From Alitiscatomonas aceti (GTDB lineage Bacteria > Bacillota > Clostridia > Lachnospirales > Lachnospiraceae), in assembly GCF_025567195.1 (NCBI RefSeq), contig NZ_JAOQJF010000008.1, positions 1 through 64,000 on the forward strand: a DNA stretch of 64,000 nt, given 5' to 3'. Positions 16,762-25,595 of the stretch are shown here, in pieces; position 1 is the first letter of the stretch; each line of letters begins with the position of its first letter. The notes under the pieces are model-generated. The model did no database searches. It was given only the letters and a program-made list of their open reading frames with translations, and had not been told where the DNA came from. The position numbers and the translations under genes are program-made.

Positions 16762-19262
16762 CAGCGTTCCTCCTTATGCACAGATTCTTTGTTCTCCTGC
16801 TGCCCTCCGGACTGGGCCGTCTTTTTGATCAGGCCGCCCACCTTCTGGGAGATCCTGTCCAGAGCATCTGCTGCCTTCTTTCCAGCGGCCTCCACCGGTC
16901 CGGGAGTCCGGGACGGCTTTTTCGCTGCCGCAGGCTTTTCCCCGGCAGTCTTTTTCCTGGCTGCTCCGGCGGTCTCCTTTTTCCCGGCAGCTTTTTTACC
17001 CGTCTCCTTCTTCGGCTCCTCCTTCACCGGCGTACACTGGAACACGCAGATGCCTAAAGGCGGCAGGGTAATGGAGATCGAATGCTCCCTGGCATCCCAC
17101 TCCTCTTTTTTAGATGCCTTGACCCGGGGATTTGTTGCACCCGTTCCGCCAAATTTTACAGAATCACTGTTTAAGATCTCTTTATATTTTCCGGCAAAGG
17201 GCACGCCCACCCGGAATTTCTCATGAGCCACGGGAACAAAGTTGCAGACAAAGAGCAGGGTGTCCTCGGGCCGCTTCGTCTTCCGGATGAAGATGGCGAT
17301 GTTTTCGTCATTGTAGGTACAGTTGATCCACTCGAAGCCCTCGGGCTCATAATCCATTTCGTAAAGAGCCGGCTGGGTCGTATATAAATGGTTTAACGCC
17401 TTCACATATTCCTGCATCTCCTTATGGACCGGATACTGCAAAAGCTCCCATTCCAGGCTCCGGTTTTCATTCCACTCGTCCATCTGTCCAAATTCCTGGC
17501 CCATGAACAAAAGCTTTTTCCCCGGATGGCCTGTCATAAAGCCGTAAGCGGCCCGCAGGTTTGCAAATTTCTTTTCCTGGGTATCTCCCGGCATCTTTCC
17601 CGCCATGGAGCCTTTTCCGTGGACCACCTCGTCATGGGAGAACACCAGGACGAAGTTCTCGCTGTATGCGTAGAGCATACTGAAGGTCAGCTCTCCGTAG
17701 TGCTGGTTCCGGAAATAGGGATCGCACTGCATATATCCCAGGAAATCGTTCATCCAGCCCATATTCCACTTATAATCAAAGCCCAGGCCGCCTTCCTTCA
17801 CATTTCCCGTGATCTGGGGCCAGGCCGTGGATTCCTCTGCAATGAGGACCGCTCCCTTTGCCTCTTTATGGAATACAGAATTCAGATGCTTTAAGAACTC
17901 CACAGCCTCCAGGTTTTCATGGCCGCCGTACATGTTGGCCACCCATTCTCCGGCGTTCTTTCCGTAATCCAGATACAGCATGGAGGCCACCGCATCCATA
18001 CGGATCCCGTCGGCATGGTACTCCTTTGCCCAGAACAGGGCGTTGGAGATCAGGAAGTTGGACACCTGGGGTCTCCCGTAATTGTAGATCAGCGTCCCCC
18101 AGTGGGGATGGGAACCCTGACGCGGATCCAGGTGCTCATACAGGCAGGTGCCGTCAAAGGAGGCCAGGCCATGGGCGTCCCTGGGGAAATGGGCCGGGAC
18201 CCAGTCTAAGATCACGCCGATCCCCTCTTTGTGCATATGGTCCATGAAGGCCTTAAAATCGTCGGGGGTCCCGTAGCGGCTGGTGGGGGCATAATAGCCG
18301 GTTACCTGGTAGCCCCAGGAGGCATCCAGGGGGTGCTCCATCACCGGCAAAAGCTCCACATGGGTATAGCCCATTTCCTTCACATAGGAAGCCAGCTTTT
18401 CTGCGGTCTCCCGGTAATTATAAAACTGGCTGCCGTTCTTTTCCTCTCCGTTTTCATCCAGCTCCGCCGGCTTCCGCATCCAGGAGCCCAGATGTACCTC
18501 ATAGACCGACATGGGCGCTGTCTTCGTATCGGTCTTTGCTCTTCGGTCCATCCACTCCTTATCGCTCCACTTATAACGGCCCAGGTCCCAGACCACTGAC
18601 GCCGTATCGGGCCGCAGCTCCGCATAATTTGCGTAAGGGTCGGCCTTCAGCATGGGCTCTCCGGCCCTGGTCTTGACTTCATATTTATAAAGGTCTCCCG
18701 GCTTTACTCCAGGAATAAAAAGCTCATAGACGCCGGAGCCGCCCAGACGGATCATCTGGTGGCGTCTTCCGTCCCACATATTAAAGTCTCCCACCACGCT
18801 GACCCGCATGGCCCCGGGCGCCCAGACTGCAAAATGAACGCCTCTGACCCCGTTTTCAGACACTGGATGGGCTCCCAGCTTTTCATAGGAATCGTAATAG
18901 ATCCCAGCCTCCAGCTTTTTAAGCTCCTCGTCCTTAAACCTGGAGCGGAACCGAAAGCTGTACGGGTCCTCGGTCTCGGCCACTGTCCCGTCCTCATATC
19001 CGGCTATGAGCGTGTATGGCTCCAGCTCCCTTTTATCCTCAAAAAGCACGGCAAACCAGCCGGCCTCGTCAGCCATTTCCATAGGAAATTTCTCTTTTCC
19101 AAGCTTCACAGCCGCGGTCCTTGCCCCCGGAAGAAACGCCTGGATCAGAAGCCCTTCCTTTACCACATGGGCCCCCAGGAGTCTTCCCGGATCGCTGCTC
19201 TCTGAATATACGATCTCCTCGATCCCCGCCCAGTCCATCTGATCATATAATATTTTTTCCAT
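16761..19262 (-). CDS. glgB: Glycogen branching enzyme with Lys/Ala-rich C-terminal tail
   Basis: 833 aa. N-terminal carbohydrate-binding region with CBM48 (GVHFAVWAPGAMRVSVVGDFN), GH13 barrel with nucleophile Asp in DGIRMDAV, acid Glu in LIAEESTAW and conserved FSHDEVVHGK, then the C-terminal beta domain ending near residue 745. It forms alpha-1,6 branches in glycogen. An 87-residue tail (about 747-833) rich in Lys, Ala, Glu and Gly follows, unlike ordinary GlgB, resembling histone H1-like segments. Start at 19262 is set by AGGGGGCG 4 bp upstream; the frame extends 10 codons further. Confidence 0.92.
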   Translation of the reverse strand: MEKILYDQMDWAGIEEIVYSESSDPGRLLGAHVVKEGLLIQAFLPGARTAAVKLGKEKFPMEMADEAGWFAVLFEDKRELEPYTLIAGYEDGTVAETEDPYSFRFRSRFKDEELKKLEAGIYYDSYEKLGAHPVSENGVRGVHFAVWAPGAMRVSVVGDFNMWDGRRHQMIRLGGSGVYELFIPGVKPGDLYKYEVKTRAGEPMLKADPYANYAELRPDTASVVWDLGRYKWSDKEWMDRRAKTDTKTAPMSVYEVHLGSWMRKPAELDENGEEKNGSQFYNYRETAEKLASYVKEMGYTHVELLPVMEHPLDASWGYQVTGYYAPTSRYGTPDDFKAFMDHMHKEGIGVILDWVPAHFPRDAHGLASFDGTCLYEHLDPRQGSHPHWGTLIYNYGRPQVSNFLISNALFWAKEYHADGIRMDAVASMLYLDYGKNAGEWVANMYGGHENLEAVEFLKHLNSVFHKEAKGAVLIAEESTAWPQITGNVKEGGLGFDYKWNMGWMNDFLGYMQCDPYFRNQHYGELTFSMLYAYSENFVLVFSHDEVVHGKGSMAGKMPGDTQEKKFANLRAAYGFMTGHPGKKLLFMGQEFGQMDEWNENRSLEWELLQYPVHKEMQEYVKALNHLYTTQPALYEMDYEPEGFEWINCTYNDENIAIFIRKTKRPEDTLLFVCNFVPVAHEKFRVGVPFAGKYKEILNSDSVKFGGTGATNPRVKASKKEEWDAREHSISITLPPLGICVFQCTPVKEEPKKETGKKAAGKKETAGAARKKTAGEKPAAAKKPSRTPGPVEAAGKKAADALDRISQKVGGLIKKTAQSGGQQENKESVHKEER

Positions 19263-19328
19263 AAAACGCCCCCTGTTTCCAGAATATTTCATAATCCCTT
19301 TCCAGATATCTGTGAATCCGATACCCTC

Positions 19329-19357
19329 ATTCTACCATTTTCCCGTTCCTGATACAA
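19329..19357 (-). promoter_or_regulatory. Promoter of the glgB operon
   Basis: Minus strand: -35 TTGTAT (19352-19357), 17-nt spacer, -10 TAGAAT (19329-19334), about 65 bp before glgB. Confidence 0.55.
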
Positions 19358-19415
19358 GCCATAACCCTCCTCCGCATATTTTTTTCTTATGTTTTTCTAA
19401 AAGTCCTTGCGAAAC

Positions 19416-19444
19416 TTGAAAAAGTATTCTAAACTCAATATATT
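19416..19444 (+). promoter_or_regulatory. Promoter of lepB
   Basis: -35 TTGAAA (19416-19421), 17-nt spacer, -10 TATATT (19439-19444), about 45 bp before the chosen lepB start. A second possible reading (TTGCGA with TAAACT, also 17 nt apart) overlaps it. Confidence 0.5.
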
Positions 19445-19490
19445 GCATTTTTGTGCACTGCATTATCAGGAATTCACGAGGTTGATCAAT

Positions 19491-20153
19491 ATGGAAAATG
19501 AAAACAAAGAATTAGACCAGAACAAAAGCCGGAAAAAGAAGGAGCCAAAAACCGGCTGGAAGGCGGAGCTCATAAGCTGGATCCAGGTGTTAGTATCCGC
19601 AGCTGTCATCGCCTTCGTGCTGACCACCTTCGTCATTGCCAACAGCGAGGTCCCCACCGGTTCCATGGAAAACACCATTATGGCCCACAGCCGCGTCATC
19701 GGCTCCAGGCTCCACTATAAGTTCGCCGATCCGGAACGCGGGGACGTGGCCATTTTCGTATTCGGCTGGCAGTGCCCCAGATGTACGGCCATTGGTGAGG
19801 GCGAGGACCCGGCGGTCTGCCCGGCCTGCGGCTATGAGCTGGGAAAACGGGCCAAGACCGTTTATTATGTGAAGCGGGTCATCGGCCTTCCCGGAGACGT
19901 CATCGACATCATCGATGATAAGGTGTATTTAAACGGGTCTGAAACGCCTCTGGAGGAGCCTTATCTGGCGGAAGAGATGAACCAGGGAGAGACCATGCAC
20001 TTTGAGGTCCCCGAGGACTGCTATTTCATGATGGGAGACAACCGGAATTTTTCCGCAGATGCCAGATACTGGAAAAACCCCTACATTTCCAAAGACAAGC
20101 TGGTGGCCAAGGTTTTATTTGAATACTTCCCCACCCCCAAGATCATACATTAA
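19491..20153 (+). CDS. lepB: Signal peptidase I with a four-cysteine insert
   Basis: 220 aa from the Met at 19491. Single N-terminal membrane segment (about 33-50), catalytic Ser58 in VPTGSME, then catalytic Lys128 in YYVKRVIGLPGD and the MGDNR box near the end. Between boxes C (RGDVAIF) and D lies an extra segment with CPRC (Cys95, Cys98) and CPAC (Cys110, Cys113), spaced like a zinc ribbon. I know of no such module in textbook signal peptidases. The enzyme cuts signal peptides from exported proteins at the outer membrane face. An upstream in-frame ATG at 19407 is unlikely as it falls within the promoter. Confidence 0.92.
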   Translation: MENENKELDQNKSRKKKEPKTGWKAELISWIQVLVSAAVIAFVLTTFVIANSEVPTGSMENTIMAHSRVIGSRLHYKFADPERGDVAIFVFGWQCPRCTAIGEGEDPAVCPACGYELGKRAKTVYYVKRVIGLPGDVIDIIDDKVYLNGSETPLEEPYLAEEMNQGETMHFEVPEDCYFMMGDNRNFSADARYWKNPYISKDKLVAKVLFEYFPTPKIIH

Positions 20154-20182
20154 GCCGACATATACAGGAGACAGAATCGATT

Positions 20183-21502
20183 ATGAAAAAAGTAGTTAAA
20201 TTCGGCGGCAGCTCTTTAGCCAGCGCCAGACAGTTCAAAAAAGTAAAAGCCATCATCGATGCAGATAAGGCCAGAGGCTATGTGGTCCCCTCTGCCCCTG
20301 GGAAACGGGACGGAAAGGATACAAAGGTCACAGACCTCCTATATCAGTGCTATGAGGCCTGCGCTGCGGGACAGAGCTATAAGCGGATCCTGGACCAGAT
20401 CAAAAAGCGGTTCGACGATATCATAAACGGCCTGGATCTGGACCTTAACCTGGACTTTGAATTTGACACCATCGAAGAAAATTTTAAAAATAAAGCCGGA
20501 AGGGCCTACGCTGCATCCCGGGGCGAATATTTAAACGGCATCATCATGTCCCATTACCTGGGCTTCCCCTTTGTGGACGCCGCAGACGTGGTCTTTTTTG
20601 ATGAAAACGGCGTATTTTTACCGGAAAAGACCAACGACGAGCTGGAGGCCCGGCTTGCTTCCATGAAGCAGGCGGTGATCCCCGGCTTTTACGGCTCAAA
20701 GCCCGACGGCTCCATCGCCACCTTTTCCAGAGGCGGCTCCGATGTGACCGGCTCTCTGGTGGCCCGCGCCCTCCACGCCGACCTTTATGAAAACTGGACC
20801 GACGTTTCCGGCTTCCTGGTGGCCGACCCCAGGATCGTGGAGGATCCCGCCCCCATTGAGACCATCACCTACCGGGAGCTCAGAGAGCTGTCCTACATGG
20901 GCGCCAACGTGCTCCACGAGGACGCCATCTTCCCGGTGCGCAAGGAAGGGATCCCCATCAATATCAAAAACACCAACCGCCCCTCGGATCCTGGGACCAT
21001 GATCGTGGAGAGCACCAGCAAAAAGCCCTCCTACACCATCACCGGCGTGGCCGGAAAGAAGGGCTTCTGCTCCATCGTCATCGATAAGGCCATGATGAAC
21101 TCAGAGATCGGATTCGGGAGAAAGGTCCTGGAGGTCCTTGAAAAAAACAATATCTCCTTTGAGCATCTGCCCTCTGGGATCGATACCATGACCGTATACG
21201 TCCATCAGAGCGAATTCCAGGAACGGGAGCAGGCCATCATCTCCGGCATCCACCGGGCAGTCCATCCAGATTCCATCGATCTGGAATCCGATCTGGCGCT
21301 GATCGCCATAGTAGGACGGGGCATGCGCTCCAATCTGGGCGTCGCCGCCAGGATCTTCGCAGCCCTCTCCCATGCCCGCATCAATGTGAAGATGATCGAC
21401 CAGGGCTCCCGGGAAATGAACGTGATCATCGGGATCCGGGATGAGGATTTTGAAAACGCCATCCGGGCCATCTATGATGTTTTTGTGAAAACCGCTTTAT
21501 AA
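20183..21502 (+). CDS. Aspartate kinase
   Basis: 439 aa. N-terminal kinase motif VVKFGGSSLA; conserved GFYG, FSRGGSDVTGS and GANVLHEDAI; C-terminal pair of ACT domains (VDKAMMNSEIGF, AIVGRGMRSNLGVAARIF, VKMIDQGSREMNVIIGI). It phosphorylates aspartate, the first step towards lysine, threonine, methionine and diaminopimelate. Ribosome site CAGGAGA. It is 29 bp after lepB on the same strand and may share its transcript. No lysine riboswitch is seen in front, so regulation is presumably by feedback through the ACT domains. Confidence 0.93.
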   Translation: MKKVVKFGGSSLASARQFKKVKAIIDADKARGYVVPSAPGKRDGKDTKVTDLLYQCYEACAAGQSYKRILDQIKKRFDDIINGLDLDLNLDFEFDTIEENFKNKAGRAYAASRGEYLNGIIMSHYLGFPFVDAADVVFFDENGVFLPEKTNDELEARLASMKQAVIPGFYGSKPDGSIATFSRGGSDVTGSLVARALHADLYENWTDVSGFLVADPRIVEDPAPIETITYRELRELSYMGANVLHEDAIFPVRKEGIPINIKNTNRPSDPGTMIVESTSKKPSYTITGVAGKKGFCSIVIDKAMMNSEIGFGRKVLEVLEKNNISFEHLPSGIDTMTVYVHQSEFQEREQAIISGIHRAVHPDSIDLESDLALIAIVGRGMRSNLGVAARIFAALSHARINVKMIDQGSREMNVIIGIRDEDFENAIRAIYDVFVKTAL

Positions 21503-21550
21503 TCCAGTTGCTTTTTGTGCAAAATAACGGAAATATTTTTGGAAAAGCCC

Positions 21551-21579
21551 TTGAAAAAGCCATCTGGCTGTGCTATACT
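21551..21579 (+). promoter_or_regulatory. Promoter of the T-box/brnQ transcript
   Basis: -35 TTGAAA (21551-21556), 17-nt spacer, extended -10 TGCTATACT with TATACT at 21574-21579. The transcript would start near 21586, just ahead of the T-box leader. Confidence 0.75.
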
Positions 21580-21585
21580 CGGTGT

Positions 21586-21846
21586 CAACATGATAAATTC
21601 ATCTGACGAGAACAAGTAGTCGTCCGTGGATCTTCCAGAGAGGCAGTGGCTGGTGGAAACTGTCATTGAAGCGGAACGGTGAAATCATCTCTGAGAAGCA
21701 ATCTGAACGAAGTAGGTGCGCCGGGGTTAAGCCACGTTATCGGTGATACGCATTGTCTGATGCGGTATAAGAGTCAAGCTGTGCTTGAGAATTAAGGTGG
21801 TACCACGATTTTAAAGTCGTCCTTTATGAGGACGGCTTTTTTTGTT
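21586..21846 (+). promoter_or_regulatory. T-box riboswitch, probably isoleucine-specific
   Basis: An RNA leader in front of brnQ with the T-box core AAGGTGGTACCACG (21794-21807), AGTAG near the start of stem I (21616-21620), and a CTCTGAG segment. The specifier region GAAATCATCTCTGAG offers ATC (isoleucine) at 21684-21686 or 21687-21689; both readings give Ile. The leader ends in a terminator (GTCGTCC/GGACGGC plus T-run, 21816-21846) that can be replaced by pairing with the T-box sequence when uncharged tRNA binds. An Ile sensor in front of a branched-chain amino acid carrier is coherent. Confidence 0.9.
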
Positions 21847-21970
21847 TGATAGGAAATTCCTATCAAATAAAAAAGCACTTCGTGCAGAATCGCACTGCGG
21901 CGGTATGGAATTTCGTCGCAAATGCGACCCGCCGCAGGCGGAGAATCCTGCAAGAGCAGAATTCTTTCCT
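21845..21970 (+). repeat. Palindrome and nested hairpins between T-box and brnQ
   Basis: Directly after the T-box terminator comes a perfect 11-bp palindrome (TTTGATAGGAA, one base, TTCCTATCAAA; 21845-21867). It is followed by small hairpins: GCAC-TTC-GTGC, and a TGCGGCGG/CCGCCGCA stem holding a second inner stem GTCGCA-AA-TGCGAC. The block looks like a structured repeat element that landed in the 5' untranslated region. No second copy is seen in this window. Confidence 0.5.
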
Positions 21971-22023
21971 GTTTCATGGAAAAGCGCGCCATGGGCAGAA
22001 ATGAGTATCCAGGAGGAAATGTT

Positions 22024-23364
22024 ATGAAACTGAGTAAGAAAAAACTGGTCCTGATGAGCTTTATGCTGTTTTCCCTGTTTTTCGGAGCCGGAAATCTGAT
22101 CTTCCCGCCGTTCCTGGGACAGAACGCCGGGGAAAAAATGCCCTTTGCCATCGCGGCCTTTCTGATCACCGCCGTGATCCTTCCAGTCCTCGGCGTCATC
22201 GTTGTGGCAAAATTTGACGGTCTGGATAAGCTGGCCCGTAAGGTAGACGCCCGCTTTGCTGTGGTGTTCACGATCCTGATCTACCTCTCCATCGGACCAG
22301 GCCTTGGGATCCCCCGCGCCGCCTCAGTCCCCTTTGAGATGGCCGTGGCTCCGTATCTTCCCTCTGGAGCCCCCCTCCCTGTATTTATGCTGCTGTACTC
22401 CCTGGTCTTTTTCCTGACCGCCGGATGGCTGGCCCTGACCCCCAGCAAGCTGATGGAAAGGATCGGCAGATTCCTGACTCCCAGCCTTCTGCTCCTTCTT
22501 CTTTTCCTGTTTGTCCAGTTTGTTCTCCGCGGCGACGCCGGAGTTGCCGCCGCCCAGGCGGACTACCAGGCGAACCCCATGGTCAAGGGCTTCCTGGAAG
22601 GCTACCAGACCATGGACACCATCGCAGCCTTAAACTTCGGCCTTGTGATCGCCACCACCCTGCGGTCCCTGGGCGTTGAGAAAAAGAACGATCTGATCCA
22701 TTACACCACCCGCGCCGGTCTGGCTGCCGGAGCCATCCTTTCCGCAGTGTACCTGATGCTATCCTATATGGGAATGAAAAGCTCTGCCGTTTATGCCATC
22801 CCGGAAAACGGGGCTGTGGTGCTCCGCCTCATTGTAAAACAGCTGTTCGGAGACGTGGGAGCCGTGCTTCTGGCCGCCATCTTCACCCTGGCCTGCCTGA
22901 CCACCTGTGTGGGGCTCATCACCTCCATCTCCCAGTTTTTCTCTTCCCTCACTGACCGTCTGAAATACAGGCAGTGGGTGTACCTGATCGCCGGCTTCTC
23001 CTTTGTGGTCTGCAACCAGGGCTTAAATACGATCCTTGGGATCTCCGTACCGGTGTTAAACGCCATCTATCCGGTATCCATCGTCCTCATCATCCTGGGA
23101 CTCCTGGATGAAAAGCTGGGAAAAAATCCGTATATGTACCCGGCTGTCATCACTGTCACCGGTATCGTAAGCTGCGTTTACTGCCTGGATTACAACATGC
23201 ACATGCCTCTGGGCTTCCTCTCCGACCTCTGCCATACGTTCCCGCTTTATTCCCTGGGACTGGGCTGGGCCGGTGCAGCCGCTGCTGCGGCTCTGATGAG
23301 CCATCTGGCATACCGGCTCCGCAGCCGCCGTGTTTCCCAGAACGAAACGGAGGCCGCGGCGTAG
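22024..23364 (+). CDS. brnQ: Branched-chain amino acid:cation symporter
   Basis: 446 aa with about 12 membrane segments. The N-terminal signature FFGAGNLIFPPFLGQ and later CVGLITSISQFF and LGISVPVLNAIYP are characteristic of the BrnQ (LIVCS) family, importing Leu, Ile and Val with Na+ or H+. Start at 22024 has CAGGAGGAAATGTT in front; the open frame extends 34 codons upstream through the structured leader and is not used. Expression is governed by the T-box leader. Confidence 0.95.
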   Translation: MKLSKKKLVLMSFMLFSLFFGAGNLIFPPFLGQNAGEKMPFAIAAFLITAVILPVLGVIVVAKFDGLDKLARKVDARFAVVFTILIYLSIGPGLGIPRAASVPFEMAVAPYLPSGAPLPVFMLLYSLVFFLTAGWLALTPSKLMERIGRFLTPSLLLLLLFLFVQFVLRGDAGVAAAQADYQANPMVKGFLEGYQTMDTIAALNFGLVIATTLRSLGVEKKNDLIHYTTRAGLAAGAILSAVYLMLSYMGMKSSAVYAIPENGAVVLRLIVKQLFGDVGAVLLAAIFTLACLTTCVGLITSISQFFSSLTDRLKYRQWVYLIAGFSFVVCNQGLNTILGISVPVLNAIYPVSIVLIILGLLDEKLGKNPYMYPAVITVTGIVSCVYCLDYNMHMPLGFLSDLCHTFPLYSLGLGWAGAAAAAALMSHLAYRLRSRRVSQNETEAAA

Positions 23365-23461
23365 GAAATACGCTGCGGCCCCTGGCCATGATTTTCTTGG
23401 AGATGCTGTCAAACTACCTGGATATCTTTCTTTTATCCGCTTACGCTTTGACAGTGTCTCC
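23352..23461. repeat. Convergent intergenic inverted repeats
   Basis: Two hairpins sit between brnQ and the phosphodiesterase gene. The first pairs GGCCGC-GGCGTA with TACGC-TGCGGCC and overlaps the brnQ stop (23353-23380). The second pairs GAGATGCTGTCAAA (23399-23412) with TTTGACAGTGTCTC (two mismatches) with an inner GGATA/TATCC stem. Neither has a proper T-run; they may end or stabilise both converging transcripts. Confidence 0.45.
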
Positions 23462-23465
23462 TGTT

Positions 23466-25595
23466 TTATACGGAAAGCGAACTGTGCTCCTCTCTCCAGA
23501 TTTCAAATTCCTCCTGGGAAATGGCTTTAGAGTACACATATCCTTGAATAAAATCACAGCCGTCCTGAAAAAGTCTTTCTGCCTGTTCCGGAAATTCAAT
23601 TCCCTCCGCCACCACGTCCATATCCAGGCTGTGGATCAGCTGGATCATGCTGAGCACGATCTTCTCTGATTTTTGGTTTGTCTCCAGGAAAAATGTGCGG
23701 TCAATCTTAATTGTGTCCACATCCAGAGCCCTCAGCACCCCCAAGGAGGAATAGGCAAAACCAAAGTCGTCCAGAGCTACCCGGAGACCGCAGGAACGGA
23801 AACCATCCAGAACCCCGCGAACAACGCTGATCTGATTTCCATCCATTAGGGCCGTCTCCGTCAGCTCGATCTCCAGAATCCCGTCGGGAATCCCATATTT
23901 TTCCTTGATCTCCCTATACTTTTTATAAATCCCTTCCCCTGCATTTAGGAGGCTGTACCGGGATATATTGACAGAAACCGGAGTGACATTTTTTTTCTCC
24001 TTCATCCACCTAGACACGATTCTGCACAATTCTTCAAACACATAAAAATCCAGATCCATGATCTTCCCATTCTGTTCAAACAGAGGAATAAACTGGCCAG
24101 GAAACAAAAGTCCCTTTTTCGGATGCATCCAGCGGACCAGCGCTTCTGCTTCATGGAATCCGTTCCTTCCCACCCTAGGCTGAAAATAAATTTTAAAATC
24201 CCGGCTGCGCAGAGAATCATAGAAAGATTCGTCCAGTTCATGGCGTTCTGCGATCTGTTCCATCATCTCCTTATCATAAAACACACATACATTCCGGGCC
24301 TTAGATATTTTTGATGCATAAACTGCATTCCCAATGACCTCTGCCGCATCCTGCCCCTGAGAGAGCCTGCAGGCTCCCACAAGAAAATCCAGGTCATAGC
24401 TGAAAAAGTTTTTATGGATATAACTGTTGATCTTCTCAATACATTCCGTAATACGGCGGGCAACCACTCCCTCCTCTGATTCATGGAGAAGCAAAAGGAA
24501 ATGGTCCACGTTCACCCGGCAGGCCGCCTCATTTTCATCCACCTCCCCCTCCAGCATCCGATAAACAAACTGCAACGTCCTGTTTCCAGCATTCTCTCCC
24601 CAGGACTCGTTGATATGCCGGAAATCCACAATATTCAGGCGAACAATATAATAGCAGAGCCTATTGTTCCCCTTCATCAGTTCCTGGCAGATTTTAAGAA
24701 ACCCGGACCGGTTCAGTCCTCCAGTCAGAGGATCCCTTAAAAGAGCTGCTTCCTGCCGCTCCACCTGTTTTCTGATCTGATAAAGTCCCGCCAACAGAAT
24801 CCAAAGCTCCACAAAAGCCAGAATCATATAAAAGGCGATATGACGTGAAAACTCCGGGATCACATCGTCATTGCAGAGCATAGACACATACACCCAGGAG
24901 GTTCCCTTTACTTTCTCGTCAGATATCATATACTTCCCATTTCGAATCCATTCACCAGAATCCTTCAGCGCCTGATCCAGAAGGATCTCCGCTCTTTCAT
25001 CTCCAATGGAGGACCTTGTCCCCCGCTGACAGACCAGCATCTTCCCCGTTTCCATATCGGCCAGACCCACCAGGGCATTTTCAAAATAAGGAGCAGAAAA
25101 ATCGAAATACTTTTTTTTCCCTGCCACCACCTTCCAGAGTTCCCCGTCTGCGAAAACCGGAGCCGTGAACACAAGAGTATCCGAATCCAGAAGGGTGATT
25201 TCAGGCTTTTTCAGATTTTCCCATTCCTTTTCAACAAAATCCGCCAGCTCAGCTCCATCCCCCATATAGGTGATGCCTGTATCCCCTTTATGGAATACAG
25301 AGACCAGATCCATATCAAAAGCTTCTGTTTTTCGGTAAAGCAGCTCCTTTGTTATCACCTGCTCCGGCATTCTGGCAAGAGCATCGGCTAAGTCCGCCAT
25401 AGAGTCCGTTTTGGATTTTATATGCGTGCTGATCTGATCAGCCACATTATGGCTATTGTAATATAGATCCTGGGCCACTGTCTTATAAAGAGTTCTCTGA
25501 AAAAGGAACGTGTTCAGCATAAAGCAGATAAGAATCACACCTAGCAATCCCATGATGATCCATATATTATTCCTGATCTTTTGGTTCTGTTTCAT
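23466..25595 (-). CDS. c-di-GMP phosphodiesterase: membrane sensor, degenerate GGDEF, intact EAL
   Basis: 709 aa. Membrane segment near 12-30, an extracytoplasmic sensor region of about 220 residues, a second membrane segment (MILAFVELWILLAGLY), then a GGDEF-like domain whose active site reads RVNVDHF and so should not make c-di-GMP. The C-terminal EAL domain keeps its catalytic residues: EALVRW, the SVNIS Asn, ELTETALM, LDDFGFAYSS, IKIDRTF and VVAEGIE. It should hydrolyse c-di-GMP. Start at 25595 (GGGAG site) overlaps the upstream cyclase gene by 29 bp. Last gene of the exopolysaccharide-like operon, so it can counteract its neighbour. Confidence 0.92.
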   Translation of the reverse strand: MKQNQKIRNNIWIIMGLLGVILICFMLNTFLFQRTLYKTVAQDLYYNSHNVADQISTHIKSKTDSMADLADALARMPEQVITKELLYRKTEAFDMDLVSVFHKGDTGITYMGDGAELADFVEKEWENLKKPEITLLDSDTLVFTAPVFADGELWKVVAGKKKYFDFSAPYFENALVGLADMETGKMLVCQRGTRSSIGDERAEILLDQALKDSGEWIRNGKYMISDEKVKGTSWVYVSMLCNDDVIPEFSRHIAFYMILAFVELWILLAGLYQIRKQVERQEAALLRDPLTGGLNRSGFLKICQELMKGNNRLCYYIVRLNIVDFRHINESWGENAGNRTLQFVYRMLEGEVDENEAACRVNVDHFLLLLHESEEGVVARRITECIEKINSYIHKNFFSYDLDFLVGACRLSQGQDAAEVIGNAVYASKISKARNVCVFYDKEMMEQIAERHELDESFYDSLRSRDFKIYFQPRVGRNGFHEAEALVRWMHPKKGLLFPGQFIPLFEQNGKIMDLDFYVFEELCRIVSRWMKEKKNVTPVSVNISRYSLLNAGEGIYKKYREIKEKYGIPDGILEIELTETALMDGNQISVVRGVLDGFRSCGLRVALDDFGFAYSSLGVLRALDVDTIKIDRTFFLETNQKSEKIVLSMIQLIHSLDMDVVAEGIEFPEQAERLFQDGCDFIQGYVYSKAISQEEFEIWREEHSSLSV

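Noticed and set aside
20153..20183. Lysine riboswitch ahead of the aspartate kinase
   Set aside because: Only 29 bp separate it from lepB, too short for the aptamer.
21922..22023. N-terminal extension of BrnQ
   Set aside because: The 34 extra codons run through the structured leader and lack hydrophobic character; the ribosome site is at the later ATG.
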